A stretch of DNA of 64,000 nucleotides, taken from positions 186,001 to 250,000 of the forward strand of contig NZ_JAASAG010000007.1 in assembly GCF_012726265.1 (NCBI RefSeq), given 5' to 3'. The position numbers and the translations under genes were made by a program. Below, one piece after another: positions 25,368-35,091 of this stretch. A model generated the notes under the pieces. The model searched no databases, was not told the DNA's origin, and saw only the letters and a program-made list of their open reading frames with translations. Numbering within the stretch: position 1 is the first letter of the stretch; each line of letters begins with the position of its first letter. The stretch is from Streptomyces sp. HNM0575 (GTDB lineage: Bacteria; Actinomycetota; Actinomycetes; Streptomycetales; Streptomycetaceae).

Positions 25368-25796
25368 ATGCCCGCACGATCCTCCGCGACCTCCCTCGAC
25401 CCCGAGATCGCCGCACGCCTCAAGCGCAACGCGGACGGCCTGTTCCCCGCCGTCGCCCAGCAGTACGACACGGGCGAGGTGCTGATGCTGGGGTGGATGG
25501 ACGACGAGGCGCTGCACCGGACCCTCACCACCGGCCGCGCCACCTACTTCAGCCGCAGCCGCCAGGAGCACTGGGTCAAGGGCGACACCTCGGGCCACGT
25601 ACAGCACGTACGGTCCGTCGCCCTCGACTGCGACGGCGACACGGTCCTCGTCAAGGTCGACCAGACCGGCGGCGCCTGCCACACCGGCGACCGCACCTGC
25701 TTCGACGCGGACAGGCTGCCGGTCTCCGCCCCGCCCGCGGCCGCGCCCGGTCAGCGCCCGCCGGGCCGCGGCCCGGCGGGCGCTGACGGACAGTAA
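25368..25796 (+). CDS. hisI: Phosphoribosyl-AMP cyclohydrolase
   Basis: Third step of histidine synthesis, opening the purine ring of PR-AMP. 142 residues. Conserved core: LMLGWMDDEALHRTL, TYFSRSRQEHWVKGDTSGH and ALDCDGDTVLVKVDQ, with the metal-binding Asp/Cys of DCDGD and the Cys pair around GACHTGDRTCF. It is the monofunctional form without the HisE domain. ATG at 25368 has almost no ribosome-binding site, and GAGAAT sits 8 bases upstream, so a leaderless transcript is possible. Separated from the main his operon but 11 bases before trpE. Its last codons lie inside a large palindrome. Confidence 0.96.
   Translation: MPARSSATSLDPEIAARLKRNADGLFPAVAQQYDTGEVLMLGWMDDEALHRTLTTGRATYFSRSRQEHWVKGDTSGHVQHVRSVALDCDGDTVLVKVDQTGGACHTGDRTCFDADRLPVSAPPAAAPGQRPPGRGPAGADGQ
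25750..25787. promoter_or_regulatory. 38-base perfect palindrome at the hisI/trpE junction
   Basis: The arm 25750-25767 (GTCAGCGCCCGCCGGGCC) is the exact reverse complement of 25770-25787, with only GC between them. It covers the last codons of hisI, ends 6 bases before its stop codon and 20 bases before trpE. It would form a very stable RNA hairpin. No T-run follows. It may attenuate or terminate read-through into trpE, or protect an RNA end. Confidence 0.7.
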
Positions 25797-25807
25797 GGTC
25801 ACCGAGC

Positions 25808-27411
<1,604 letters not shown>

Positions 27412-27415
<4 letters not shown>

Positions 27416-28263
27416 CTTCCGTACCACCGGCACGCCCCTCGGACGCCGAACAGGGCGGCCCCGCCCCCGACGCCGCGGCCCCGGCGGCCGGTTCGCCCGG
27501 CCCGGCCGCAGCCGGTTCGCAGGGCGCTCCGGTGCGGGTGAGCGCCCGCGCCGCGCGCCGCGCCCTCGCGTTCGCGCTGCTGTCCGGGGCGGTGGGCGCA
27601 GCGCTCGCGCTGCTCGCGAGCGGTCAGGTGTGGAGCCACGCCACGGCCTCCTTCGCACAGGGCGAGCTTCCCGTGAAGGCCAAGGGCGGCGACGTCACGG
27701 GCCTGCCCAGCGCCCTCGCGCTCGTCGGACTCGCCGCTCTCGTCGCGGTGTTCGCGGTCAAGCGCGCCGGCCGCGTCCTCGTCGCCGCGCTGCTCGCGCT
27801 GTGCGGCACGGGCACCCTCGCCGCCGCGCTCCTCAGCGCCGACGACACCGCCGCGCTGGAGGAGAAGGCGGCCAGGGCGAGCGGTCTCGCCCGCACCGGC
27901 GTCGACGCCGTGCAAGTCAGCGCCTGGCCGTACGTCTCGGCGGCGGGCGGCCTTCTGCTGCTTGTCGCGGGCGTGCTCGCGCTGCGGTACGGACCGGCCT
28001 GGCCGTCGATGTCGGGGAGCGCCCGCTACGAGCGGACCGAGCGCGCACCGCGCCGTCCGCGTACCGGCGCCGCGGCCGCACCCGTGGACCCCGACCGCCC
28101 CGAGGAGATGTGGAAGGCCCTCGACCGCGGTGAGGACCCCACCGGGGAGGCGGCCCGCACCGACGGCGCGGGCGGAGGCACCTCTCGGCCCGGCCCGTCC
28201 GGCAGCCACCCCGAGAGCCCGCCCGAGAGCCCGCCCGGGAGCCCGGCGGGCAGCGGCGCCTGA
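27412..28263 (+). CDS. Trp-operon-associated membrane protein (TIGR02234 type)
   Basis: 283 residues, GTGA overlap with trpE. Four membrane segments (about 50-68, 98-116, 120-140 and 177-197) lie between an Ala/Pro-rich N-terminus and a long polar C-terminal tail ending in Pro/Ser repeats (PPESPPGSPAGSG). The conserved LLASGQVWSHA after the first segment identifies the family found next to actinobacterial trp genes. Function unknown; the coupling to trpE suggests co-regulation with tryptophan synthesis. Confidence 0.85.
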
Positions 28264-28384
28264 GCCTCCCCCGGGCGGCGTCGCCGCTCTGTGCACCCCT
28301 GGCTCTGCCTCCCCTCGGGGCAGGGGGAAGAATGGAGGGGAGCGGGCCGGTGGCCCAGTCGGTTGAACTACGAGGAGCACACAC

Positions 28385-28660
28385 ATGGCGGGCAACAGCC
28401 ACGGCCACACGCTGGCCGCGTGGACGGGCGTGACGATCACCTTCATCGGCTTCTGCATCTCCGGCATCTGCACGGTGCTGGCCCAGCCGATCGGCTTCGT
28501 GGCCGGCCTCGTCGTGGTCGCCGCGGGCGGCGTCGTCGGTCTGGTGATGAAGGCCGCGGGCCTCGGCCAGCCGAAGGAGTCCGCCTCGTCCGGCGCTTCC
28601 GCCTCCGGCTCGTCCGGCGGCGCGCGCGCCCAGGCCCGGCCGCAGGAGCAGTCGTCCTGA
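28385..28660 (+). CDS. HGxxPAAW-family small membrane protein
   Basis: 91 residues, ATG preceded by GAGGAG. N-terminal signature HGHTLAAWTGV, two membrane segments (VTITFIGFCISGICTVL; IGFVAGLVVVAAGGVVGLVM) and a polar Ser/Ala/Gln tail. Proteins with this signature sit beside trp genes in many Streptomyces. No known activity. It is followed within 45 bases by the DUF2752 gene. Confidence 0.82.
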   Translation: MAGNSHGHTLAAWTGVTITFIGFCISGICTVLAQPIGFVAGLVVVAAGGVVGLVMKAAGLGQPKESASSGASASGSSGGARAQARPQEQSS

Positions 28661-28704
28661 GCGGGCACGAGCCCGTACCCGCGGGACGCCGGAGCGCGCT
28701 TCCG

Positions 28705-29094
28705 GTGTCCCGTCTCGCCGCGCCGGCCGGCACGCTCGTCGCCGTCGGCGCGGCCTTCGCATATGTGGGGACGGTGGACCCCGGTGAGCCCGGGCACTAT
28801 CCGGTCTGCCCGCTGCTGCACTTCACCGGCCTCTACTGTCCCGGCTGCGGCGGCCTGCGCTGCGCCCACGCCCTCGCCCACGGCGACTTGGGGGCGGCGC
28901 TCGGGACGAACGCCCTGGCGGTGGCCGGCTTCGCCGTCTTCGCGCTCTTCATGGTTCATTGGGTGGTGCGGGTGCTTCGCTCGCGGCCGGTGACGGTGCC
29001 GCTGCGGACGACCCACTTGTGGGCCCTGGGCGTGCTGGTGCTGGCCTTCACCGTCGTACGGAATCTGCCGGCGGGAGCCGCGCTCGCCCCCTGA
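28705..29094 (+). CDS. DUF2752 membrane protein
   Basis: 129 residues from GTG 28705, with GGAG 10 bases upstream; an earlier CTG at 28657 that overlaps the previous stop would add 16 residues and cannot be excluded. The DUF2752 signature is clear: YPVCPLLHFTGLYCPGCGGLR followed by ALAHGDLGAAL. Three membrane segments. The four Cys in the signature could bind metal. Function unknown. Confidence 0.82.
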   Translation: MSRLAAPAGTLVAVGAAFAYVGTVDPGEPGHYPVCPLLHFTGLYCPGCGGLRCAHALAHGDLGAALGTNALAVAGFAVFALFMVHWVVRVLRSRPVTVPLRTTHLWALGVLVLAFTVVRNLPAGAALAP

Positions 29095-29276
29095 GCCGCG
29101 GGCGCCCGTGCGGATTGCCGGACCGCGGGCCCGGTCGGCGCTTTGTCCGGAATGTGGAATTCCAGCCGGGCGGATGCGAGTCCTCCGGCTCCCGCCCGAT
29201 AGCATCGCAGTGCCCGATCTGACCATCTCTCCGCCTGATGCGCGGAACCCGTACCCGACCCGAAGGAGGCCGCTCG

Positions 29277-30092
29277 GTGAGTGTGCTCGACGAGATCATC
29301 GAAGGGGTGCGTGAGGACCTTGCCGAGCGGCAGGCGCGCGTCAGCCTCGACGAGCTCAAGGAGCGCGCCGCCGCGGGCCCTCCCGCGAAGGACGGCGTGG
29401 CGGCGTTGAAGGGCGAGGACGTCCGGGTCATCTGCGAGGTCAAGCGCTCCAGCCCCTCCAAGGGCGCGCTGGCCGCGATCGCGGACCCGGCCGCGCTGGC
29501 CGTGGACTACGAGACGGGCGGCGCGGCCGTGATCTCCGTCCTCACCGAGAAGCGGCGCTTCGGCGGCTCGCTCGCCGACCTCGAAGCGGTGCGGGCGAAG
29601 GTCGACATCCCGGTGCTGCGCAAGGACTTCGTCTTCTCCTCGTACCAGCTGTGGGAGGCGCGGGCGCACGGCGCCGACGTGGTGCTGCTGATCGTCGCCG
29701 CGCTGGAGCAGGAGGCCCTGGTCTCGCTGGTCGAGCGTGCGGAGTCGATCGGGCTGACCCCGCTGGTCGAGGCGCACGACGAGGACGAGGCGCAGCGGGC
29801 GCTGGACGCCGGTGCGCGGATCATCGGGATCAACGCGCGCAATCTCAAGACGCTGGAAGTGGACCGCGGCAACTTCGCCCGCATCGCCCCTGAGCTTCCC
29901 GGCCACGTCGTGAAGGTCGCGGAGTCCGGCGTCCGCGGGCCGCACGACCTGATCGCGTACGCCAACGACGGCGCCGACGCGGTGCTCGTCGGCGAGTCGC
30001 TGGTCACCGGCAAGGACCCGAAGTCGGCCGTCGCCGATCTCGTGGCGGCCGGTGCGCACCCCGCGCTGCGGCACGGGCACGGGAGGGGCTGA
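29277..30092 (+). CDS. trpC: Indole-3-glycerol phosphate synthase
   Basis: Barrel enzyme making indole-3-glycerol phosphate from CdRP. 271 residues. GTG at 29277, with AAGGAGG at 29263-29269 spaced 7 bases, which decides against the upstream ATG at 29238. Catalytic Lys/Glu/Asn segments visible: ICEVKRSSPSKG, DIPVLRKDFVF, LLIVAALEQ, PLVEAHDEDEA, IIGINARNLKTLEVD, VKVAESGVRG and DAVLVGESLV. A possible -10 (TAGCAT at 29200) lies upstream, and no leader peptide with Trp codons was seen. Confidence 0.97.
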   Translation: MSVLDEIIEGVREDLAERQARVSLDELKERAAAGPPAKDGVAALKGEDVRVICEVKRSSPSKGALAAIADPAALAVDYETGGAAVISVLTEKRRFGGSLADLEAVRAKVDIPVLRKDFVFSSYQLWEARAHGADVVLLIVAALEQEALVSLVERAESIGLTPLVEAHDEDEAQRALDAGARIIGINARNLKTLEVDRGNFARIAPELPGHVVKVAESGVRGPHDLIAYANDGADAVLVGESLVTGKDPKSAVADLVAAGAHPALRHGHGRG

Positions 30093-30097
30093 CCCAC

Positions 30098-30334
30098 ATG
30101 AGCCCCCGCACGAGTCCCCGCATCAGTCTCGGTACGACGGCCGCCCGCGAACGTCCGCGTACGGCGCCGCGCAGCCCGTACGCGGCGCTGGCGCGCGGCT
30201 GCCGTCCCCGCGGATGCAGGGCGCCGGCGCGGCGGGTGCACGGACGGCGGGTGCGCTACCACATCGGCTGTGAGCCGGGGCAGATCAACGGCCGCCGATG
30301 GCGTACGGGCGCCTGCGTGCCGCACGCCGGCTGA
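30098..30334 (+). CDS. trpM: TrpM, small modulator of tryptophan biosynthesis
   Basis: 78 residues, very basic. ATG at 30098 with GGGAGGGG upstream, 5 bases after trpC. The C-terminal half (GCRPRGCRAPARRVHGRRVRY, then IGCEPGQINGRRWR) is the conserved TrpM part; the N-terminus is variable. In S. coelicolor a TrpM at the same place between trpC and trpB has been reported to affect tryptophan levels and differentiation. Two Cys in CRPRGCRAP are conserved features of this copy. Mechanism unknown. Confidence 0.85.
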   Translation: MSPRTSPRISLGTTAARERPRTAPRSPYAALARGCRPRGCRAPARRVHGRRVRYHIGCEPGQINGRRWRTGACVPHAG

Positions 30335-30639
30335 GCGGCGCCCCACGGGAAGCCGGCCGCAGGTGACATCACGGCACCGCGGCGTCACGGCACCGTGGCC
30401 CGGCCCGCATCGTCGGTACGGCGCCACCGGTCCAGCAGGCCCAACACGTTCAGCAGGTTCACCAGGTCCAACAGGTCCGGGCGCAGCGGCAGTTCGGCGC
30501 CCGTAACGCCCAGCACCCGGTACCGGCCGTACCGCCCGGACGCACCACCGTGCCTCACGGTGGCCCACACCCGTACTTCCGCGGATCCGCGCTCGCGCGG
30601 GAGATCCGCACTTCACGAGTTTCACGAGGAGCACGTCGG
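30335..30639. other. 305-base gap between trpM and trpB
   Basis: Contains a run of imperfect 9-12 base repeats (CAGCAGGTTCACCAGGTCC type, about 30430-30482) and the trpB ribosome-binding site (GAGGAG, 30626-30631). On the minus strand the repeats read as a Leu-rich amphipathic stretch (see findings). A palindrome CACCGTG...CACGGTG is present near 30549-30563. No certain gene. Confidence 0.45.
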
Positions 30640-31875
30640 ATGTCCGACTACTTTGTCCCCGACCCCGAGGGCCGGGTCCCCGATCCCGGAGGCTATTTCG
30701 GCGCCTTCGGCGGCAAGTTCATCCCGGAGGCGCTGGTCGCCGCCGTCGACGAGGTGGCCGTCGAGTACGACAAGGCGAAGGCCGACCCGGAGTTCACCGC
30801 CGAGCTGGAATCCCTCATGGTCGACTACACCGGCCGCCCCAGCCCGCTGACCGAGGTGTCGCGCTTCGCCGAACAGGCGGGCGGCGCCCGGGTCTTCCTC
30901 AAGCGCGAAGACCTCAACCACACCGGATCCCACAAGATCAACAACGTGCTCGGGCAGGCCCTGCTGACCAAGCGCATGGGCAAGACCCGCGTGATCGCCG
31001 AGACCGGGGCCGGACAGCACGGCGTGGCCACCGCCACCGCCTGCGCGCTCTTCGGCCTCGAATGCACCGTCTACATGGGCGAGATCGACACCCAGCGCCA
31101 GGCGCTGAACGTGGCACGCATGCGCATGCTCGGCGCCGAGGTCGTGCCCGTCACCTCCGGCAGCCGCACCCTCAAGGACGCCATCAACGAGGCGTTCCGC
31201 GACTGGGTCGCCAACGTCGACCGGACCCACTACCTCTTCGGCACGGTCGCAGGCCCGCACCCCTTCCCCCGGCTCGTACGGGACTTCCACCGGGTCATCG
31301 GCGTGGAGGCACGCCGTCAGATCCTGGAGCGCGCAGGGCGGCTGCCGGACGCCGTCGCCGCCTGCGTCGGGGGCGGTTCCAACGCCATCGGGCTCTTCCA
31401 CGCGTTCCTGAACGACGAGGACGTGCGCCTCGTGGGTCTCGAGGCGGCCGGGCACGGCATCGACTCCGGCGAGCACGCGGCGACGCTGTCCGTCGGCGAG
31501 CCGGGCATCCTGCACGGCTCGCGCAGCTTCGTGCTCCAGGACGACGAGGGGCAGATCACCGAGCCGTACTCGATCTCGGCCGGGCTGGACTATCCGGGCA
31601 TCGGTCCCGAGCACGCGTACCTGAAGCAGTCCGGACGCGGCGACTACCGGCCCGTCACGGACGACGAGGCGATGCGCGCGCTGCGGCTGCTCTCCGAGAC
31701 GGAAGGCATCATCCCCGCGATCGAGAGCGCCCACGCGCTTGCCGGAGCACTGGAGTTGGGGCGTGAGCTGGGGCCCGAGGGGCTGATCCTGGTGAATCTC
31801 TCCGGGCGGGGCGACAAGGACATGGACACGGCCGCGCGTTACTTCGGGCTGTACGACGAGGGGGCGGAGAAGTGA
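30640..31875 (+). CDS. trpB: Tryptophan synthase beta subunit
   Basis: Condenses indole with serine, PLP dependent. 411 residues from ATG 30640. PLP Lys is in LNHTGSHKINNVLGQ, catalytic Glu in AETGAGQHGVATA, phosphate loop CVGGGSNAIG, and the subunit-contact and monovalent-cation segments (VGLEAAGHG; EPYSISAGLDYPGIGPEHAYL) are present. Standard TrpB1 type. Stop overlaps trpA (GTGA). Confidence 0.98.
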   Translation: MSDYFVPDPEGRVPDPGGYFGAFGGKFIPEALVAAVDEVAVEYDKAKADPEFTAELESLMVDYTGRPSPLTEVSRFAEQAGGARVFLKREDLNHTGSHKINNVLGQALLTKRMGKTRVIAETGAGQHGVATATACALFGLECTVYMGEIDTQRQALNVARMRMLGAEVVPVTSGSRTLKDAINEAFRDWVANVDRTHYLFGTVAGPHPFPRLVRDFHRVIGVEARRQILERAGRLPDAVAACVGGGSNAIGLFHAFLNDEDVRLVGLEAAGHGIDSGEHAATLSVGEPGILHGSRSFVLQDDEGQITEPYSISAGLDYPGIGPEHAYLKQSGRGDYRPVTDDEAMRALRLLSETEGIIPAIESAHALAGALELGRELGPEGLILVNLSGRGDKDMDTAARYFGLYDEGAEK

Positions 31876-32816
31876 GCGACGTGAGCGCGGAGACGAACGC
31901 GGCGGAGGCCGCCACCGCTACGGGAGCCGGCACCGGCACCGGCATGGACAACCGCACGGGCGACGGCGGCGGCAGCACCGGCACGGCCGGGGGCACCGGC
32001 GGAATCCGGCTGCTGGACTCGGTGCTGGCGCAGGCGCGCGCGGAGCACAGGGCGGCGCTCGTCGGCTATCTGCCCGCCGGGTTCCCGACCGTCGACGGCG
32101 GCATCGAGGCGTGCGTCGCGCTGCTGGAGAGCGGCTGCGACATCGTCGAGGTCGGGCTGCCGCACAGCGACCCGGTGCTCGACGGCCCGGTCATCCAGAC
32201 CGCCGACGACATCGCGCTGCGCGGCGGCGTACGCATCGCCGACGTCGTACGCACAGTCCGCGAGGCACACGCCGCCACGGGCAAGCCGGTGCTCTGCATG
32301 ACGTACTGGAACCCGGTGGACCGCTACGGCGTCGAGCGCTTCGCCGCCGAACTCGCCGCGGCGGGCGGCGCGGGCTGCATCCTGCCCGACCTGCCCGTCG
32401 AGGAGTCCGGGGCATGGCGCAAGGCCGCCGAACAGCACGGGCTGGCGACGGTGTTCGTCGTCGCGCCCAGCAGCAGGGACGAGCGGCTGGCGAAGATCAC
32501 GGCCGCGGGCAGCGGCTTCGTGTACGCGGCATCGCTGATGGGCGTCACCGGGACCCGGGAGTCCGTCGGCCGTGAGGCGCAGCAACTCGTCGCCCGTACG
32601 CGGGAGACGACGCGGCTGCCGGTGTGCGTGGGGCTCGGCGTCTCCAACGCCGCACAGGCGGAGGAGGTCGCGGCCTTCGCGGACGGCGTGATCGTGGGCT
32701 CCGCCTTCGTGAAGAAGCTGCTGGCACACCCGGACGACCTCAAGTCCGGGCTGGAGGACGTGCGTACGCTCGCCGCCGAACTCGCCGCCGGTGTACGGCG
32801 CGGGGCAGTGCGGTAG
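31872..32816 (+). CDS. trpA: Tryptophan synthase alpha subunit
   Basis: Cleaves indole-3-glycerol phosphate and passes indole to TrpB. 314 residues, longer than the usual 265-270 because of an N-terminal Ala/Gly/Thr repeat extension of about 45 residues. Catalytic Glu and Asp are in DIVEVGLPHSDPVLDGPVIQ; the phosphate-binding GVTGTRESVG and VCVGLGVSN are intact. GTG start overlaps the trpB stop. An internal start after the repeats would give a normal-length protein, but no ribosome-binding site was seen there. Confidence 0.97.
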   Translation: MSDVSAETNAAEAATATGAGTGTGMDNRTGDGGGSTGTAGGTGGIRLLDSVLAQARAEHRAALVGYLPAGFPTVDGGIEACVALLESGCDIVEVGLPHSDPVLDGPVIQTADDIALRGGVRIADVVRTVREAHAATGKPVLCMTYWNPVDRYGVERFAAELAAAGGAGCILPDLPVEESGAWRKAAEQHGLATVFVVAPSSRDERLAKITAAGSGFVYAASLMGVTGTRESVGREAQQLVARTRETTRLPVCVGLGVSNAAQAEEVAAFADGVIVGSAFVKKLLAHPDDLKSGLEDVRTLAAELAAGVRRGAVR

Positions 32817-33023
32817 CGACCCGCGGCAGCGGAGCGCCAATGCGGCGCGGCGCCCGCGTCCCGTAACTCCGTTGCGGGACGCGGGCGTTCCGCGCCGGGT
32901 GTGCGTGGTGTGCGTACCGGTCGTGCTGCCTGTCCCGCCGGCGCCGCCGCGTGTCTCGCTCTTTCGGGCGAAACGCGGGGCGGTCGCGCAGGCGGCCCCG
33001 CGTCCTGTTCGTTGGCTCACGGT

Positions 33024-33782
33024 GTGAAGAGCCAGAAGATGAACGAAGACCGCCGGGAAGACGGCGAGGGGCACCGCACCGCGACACAGCGCATGAGGGA
33101 GTCGCGCGAGCGGCAGCGCAACGCGCAGCGGCGCGGCAGGCAGCTCAAGGTCGCGGGCGCGGTCGTGGCGCTGCTGGTCGTCGGCACCGGAGTCGGTGCC
33201 CTGGTCGCACAGCAGGCCGCCGAGAACGGCCGGGACGACGACGCGAAACCGATCGCCGTGGGCAAGCCGGACGCACCGGCGAAGCTCACCGTTTACGAGG
33301 ACTTCCGCTGCCCCGCCTGCGGCCAGTTCGAGAAGCAGTTCCGCGGCACGATCCGGGGCCTGGAGAAGAAGGGCAGGCTCAGGACCGAGTACCACCTCGT
33401 CACGATCATCGACGACAACCTCGGCGGCAGGGGCTCCCGTCGCGCGGCCAACGCGGCGGCGTGCGCCGAGGACCAGGGCAGGTTCCGCCAGTTCCACGAC
33501 GTGCTGTACCGGAACCAGCCCCCCGAGCAGGAGGATGCCTTCGCCGGCTCGAAGCGGCTCCTCGCACTGGCCGGGAAGGTCCGCGGCCTCGACGGCCCCG
33601 CCTTCCGCGCGTGCGTCGACGCCGGTACGCACGACAAGTGGGTGCGCAAGACGGCCGCGTCGTTCAAGAAGTCGGGTCACCAGTCGACGCCCACGGTGCT
33701 GCTCGACGGCGAGAGCATCTACGGCGGCGCCGATGCGCTGACTCCGGCGTCGCTGAAGGAGAAGGTCGAGGCGGCAGGCTGA
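33024..33782 (+). CDS. Membrane-anchored DsbA-like thioredoxin-fold protein
   Basis: 252 residues from GTG 33024 (ATG 33039 is an alternative). A basic cytoplasmic N-terminus (SRERQRNAQRRGRQLK) precedes one membrane anchor (VAGAVVALLVVGTGVGALVA). The extracytoplasmic part has VYEDFRCPACGQFE with the redox pair Cys96-Cys99, a cis-Pro region (HQSTPTVLLDGESIYG) and the helical insertion of DsbA-type folds. Likely a thiol-disulfide oxidoreductase outside the cell, beside lgt, which also serves envelope proteins. This pairing follows trpA in Streptomyces as I recall. Confidence 0.88.
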   Translation: MKSQKMNEDRREDGEGHRTATQRMRESRERQRNAQRRGRQLKVAGAVVALLVVGTGVGALVAQQAAENGRDDDAKPIAVGKPDAPAKLTVYEDFRCPACGQFEKQFRGTIRGLEKKGRLRTEYHLVTIIDDNLGGRGSRRAANAAACAEDQGRFRQFHDVLYRNQPPEQEDAFAGSKRLLALAGKVRGLDGPAFRACVDAGTHDKWVRKTAASFKKSGHQSTPTVLLDGESIYGGADALTPASLKEKVEAAG

Positions 33783-34007
33783 CGCGGAGCCGGGCCCGGG
33801 GTCCGGGGCCCGGGGGCCTTCCGGTGCTTTTGACCTGGTGTGGCGAAGGTCTCGTTTCCGGCGGACCGGCACGGGGACGGGGTGCCGGGCCGCCGCTGCC
33901 ATACGCTGCGGCGCCCGCGCCGGTCCTGAGCCGATCGGCCGTTATGGAGCTGTTGCACAGGGTGCATTGCCGATGGCGAGGCCGGGCAAGGTAGCGTCGG
34001 GACCGCC

Positions 34008-34979
34008 ATGGAGATCCTTGCATTCATCCCCAGCCCCTCGGCCGGCGAGATCCACCTCGGTCCGGTCCCTCTGCGCGGCTATGCCTTCTGCATCATCATC
34101 GGCGTCTTCGTCGCCGTGTGGCTCGGCGGCCGTCGCTGGGTCGCGCGCGGCGGCCGGGTCGGCACGGTCGCCGACATCGCTGTGTGGGCCGTGCCGTTCG
34201 GACTGGTGGGCGGGCGTCTCTATCACGTGATCACCGACTATCAGCTCTACTTCGGCGAGGGCCGCAACTGGATCGACGCCTTCAAGATCTGGGACGGCGG
34301 TCTCGGGATCTGGGGCGCGGTCGCGCTCGGCGCCCTGGGCGCCTGGATCGGCTGCCGCAGGCGCGGCATCTCCCTCCCCGCGTACGCGGACGCCGTCGTG
34401 CCCGGAGTGGCGCTGGCGCAGGCGATCGGCCGCTGGGGCAACTGGTTCAACCAGGAGCTCTACGGTCGGGCCACGGATCTGCCCTGGGCGGTCGAGATCG
34501 ACGCCCAGCACCGGCCCGTCGACACCCCGAGCCTCGCCACGTACCACCCGACGTTCCTCTACGAGTCCCTGTGGTGCGTGGGCGTCGCGGCCCTGGTGAT
34601 CTGGGCGGACCGCCGCTTCAAGCTCGGGCACGGCCGCGCGCTGGGGCTGTACGTCGCGGCGTACACTGTCGGCCGCTTCTGGGTCGAGTACCTGCGCGTC
34701 GACGACGCCCACCACATCGCGGGGCTGCGGCTCAACGACTGGACGTCGATCATCGTCTTCATCGGCGCGGTCGCGGGCATCGTGATCTCCGCGAAGACCA
34801 GGCCGGGCAGGGAGACGGACGTCGAGCCGGAGCTTCCCGGCGAGGGCGGCTCCGCGTCCGGCGGCAGTGGCAGCGGCACCGCGGGCGGGAGCGGAAGCAA
34901 GGACGAGCAGGAGGAGAAGGCACCGGCCTCGGCGGCGTCCCCCGCCACTCCGGCGTCGGCGCCGGACAGTTCAGGCTGA
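34008..34979 (+). CDS. lgt: Prolipoprotein diacylglyceryl transferase
   Basis: Transfers diacylglycerol from phosphatidylglycerol to the lipobox Cys of prelipoproteins. 323 residues, seven membrane segments. The Lgt signature GRWGNWFNQELYG is intact; other conserved parts are LRGYAFCIIIGVF near the N-terminus, WDGGLGIWGA and YHPTFLYESLW. A Gly/Ser/Ala-rich cytoplasmic tail of about 55 residues follows the last segment. The ATG lies 10 bases after a possible -10 (TAGCGT, 33992-33997), so the message may be nearly leaderless. Lipoproteins in this window (10663, 44595, 57800) would be substrates. Confidence 0.96.
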   Translation: MEILAFIPSPSAGEIHLGPVPLRGYAFCIIIGVFVAVWLGGRRWVARGGRVGTVADIAVWAVPFGLVGGRLYHVITDYQLYFGEGRNWIDAFKIWDGGLGIWGAVALGALGAWIGCRRRGISLPAYADAVVPGVALAQAIGRWGNWFNQELYGRATDLPWAVEIDAQHRPVDTPSLATYHPTFLYESLWCVGVAALVIWADRRFKLGHGRALGLYVAAYTVGRFWVEYLRVDDAHHIAGLRLNDWTSIIVFIGAVAGIVISAKTRPGRETDVEPELPGEGGSASGGSGSGTAGGSGSKDEQEEKAPASAASPATPASAPDSSG

Positions 34980-35011
34980 GCGCGCCGCGCTCGCCCTTCC
35001 ACGGAATTCAC

Positions 35012-35041
35012 CGCCCCGAGGCGTACGAACGCCTCGGGGCG
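35012..35041. terminator. Bidirectional terminator after lgt
   Basis: CGCCCCGAGGCGT (35012-35024) pairs perfectly with ACGCCTCGGGGCG (35029-35041) around a 4-base loop. It lies 32 bases after the lgt stop and 50 bases before the stop of the convergent CitE-like gene. Confidence 0.85.
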
Positions 35042-35091
35042 TGGTGCGTACGAACCCGCCCGGCACGGACGCCTCGCGCCTCGTACGTACC

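Noticed and set aside
31839..33902. Long minus-strand open frame across trpA and the DsbA-like gene
   Set aside because: Crosses two clear plus-strand genes and a gap, with no recognisable protein.
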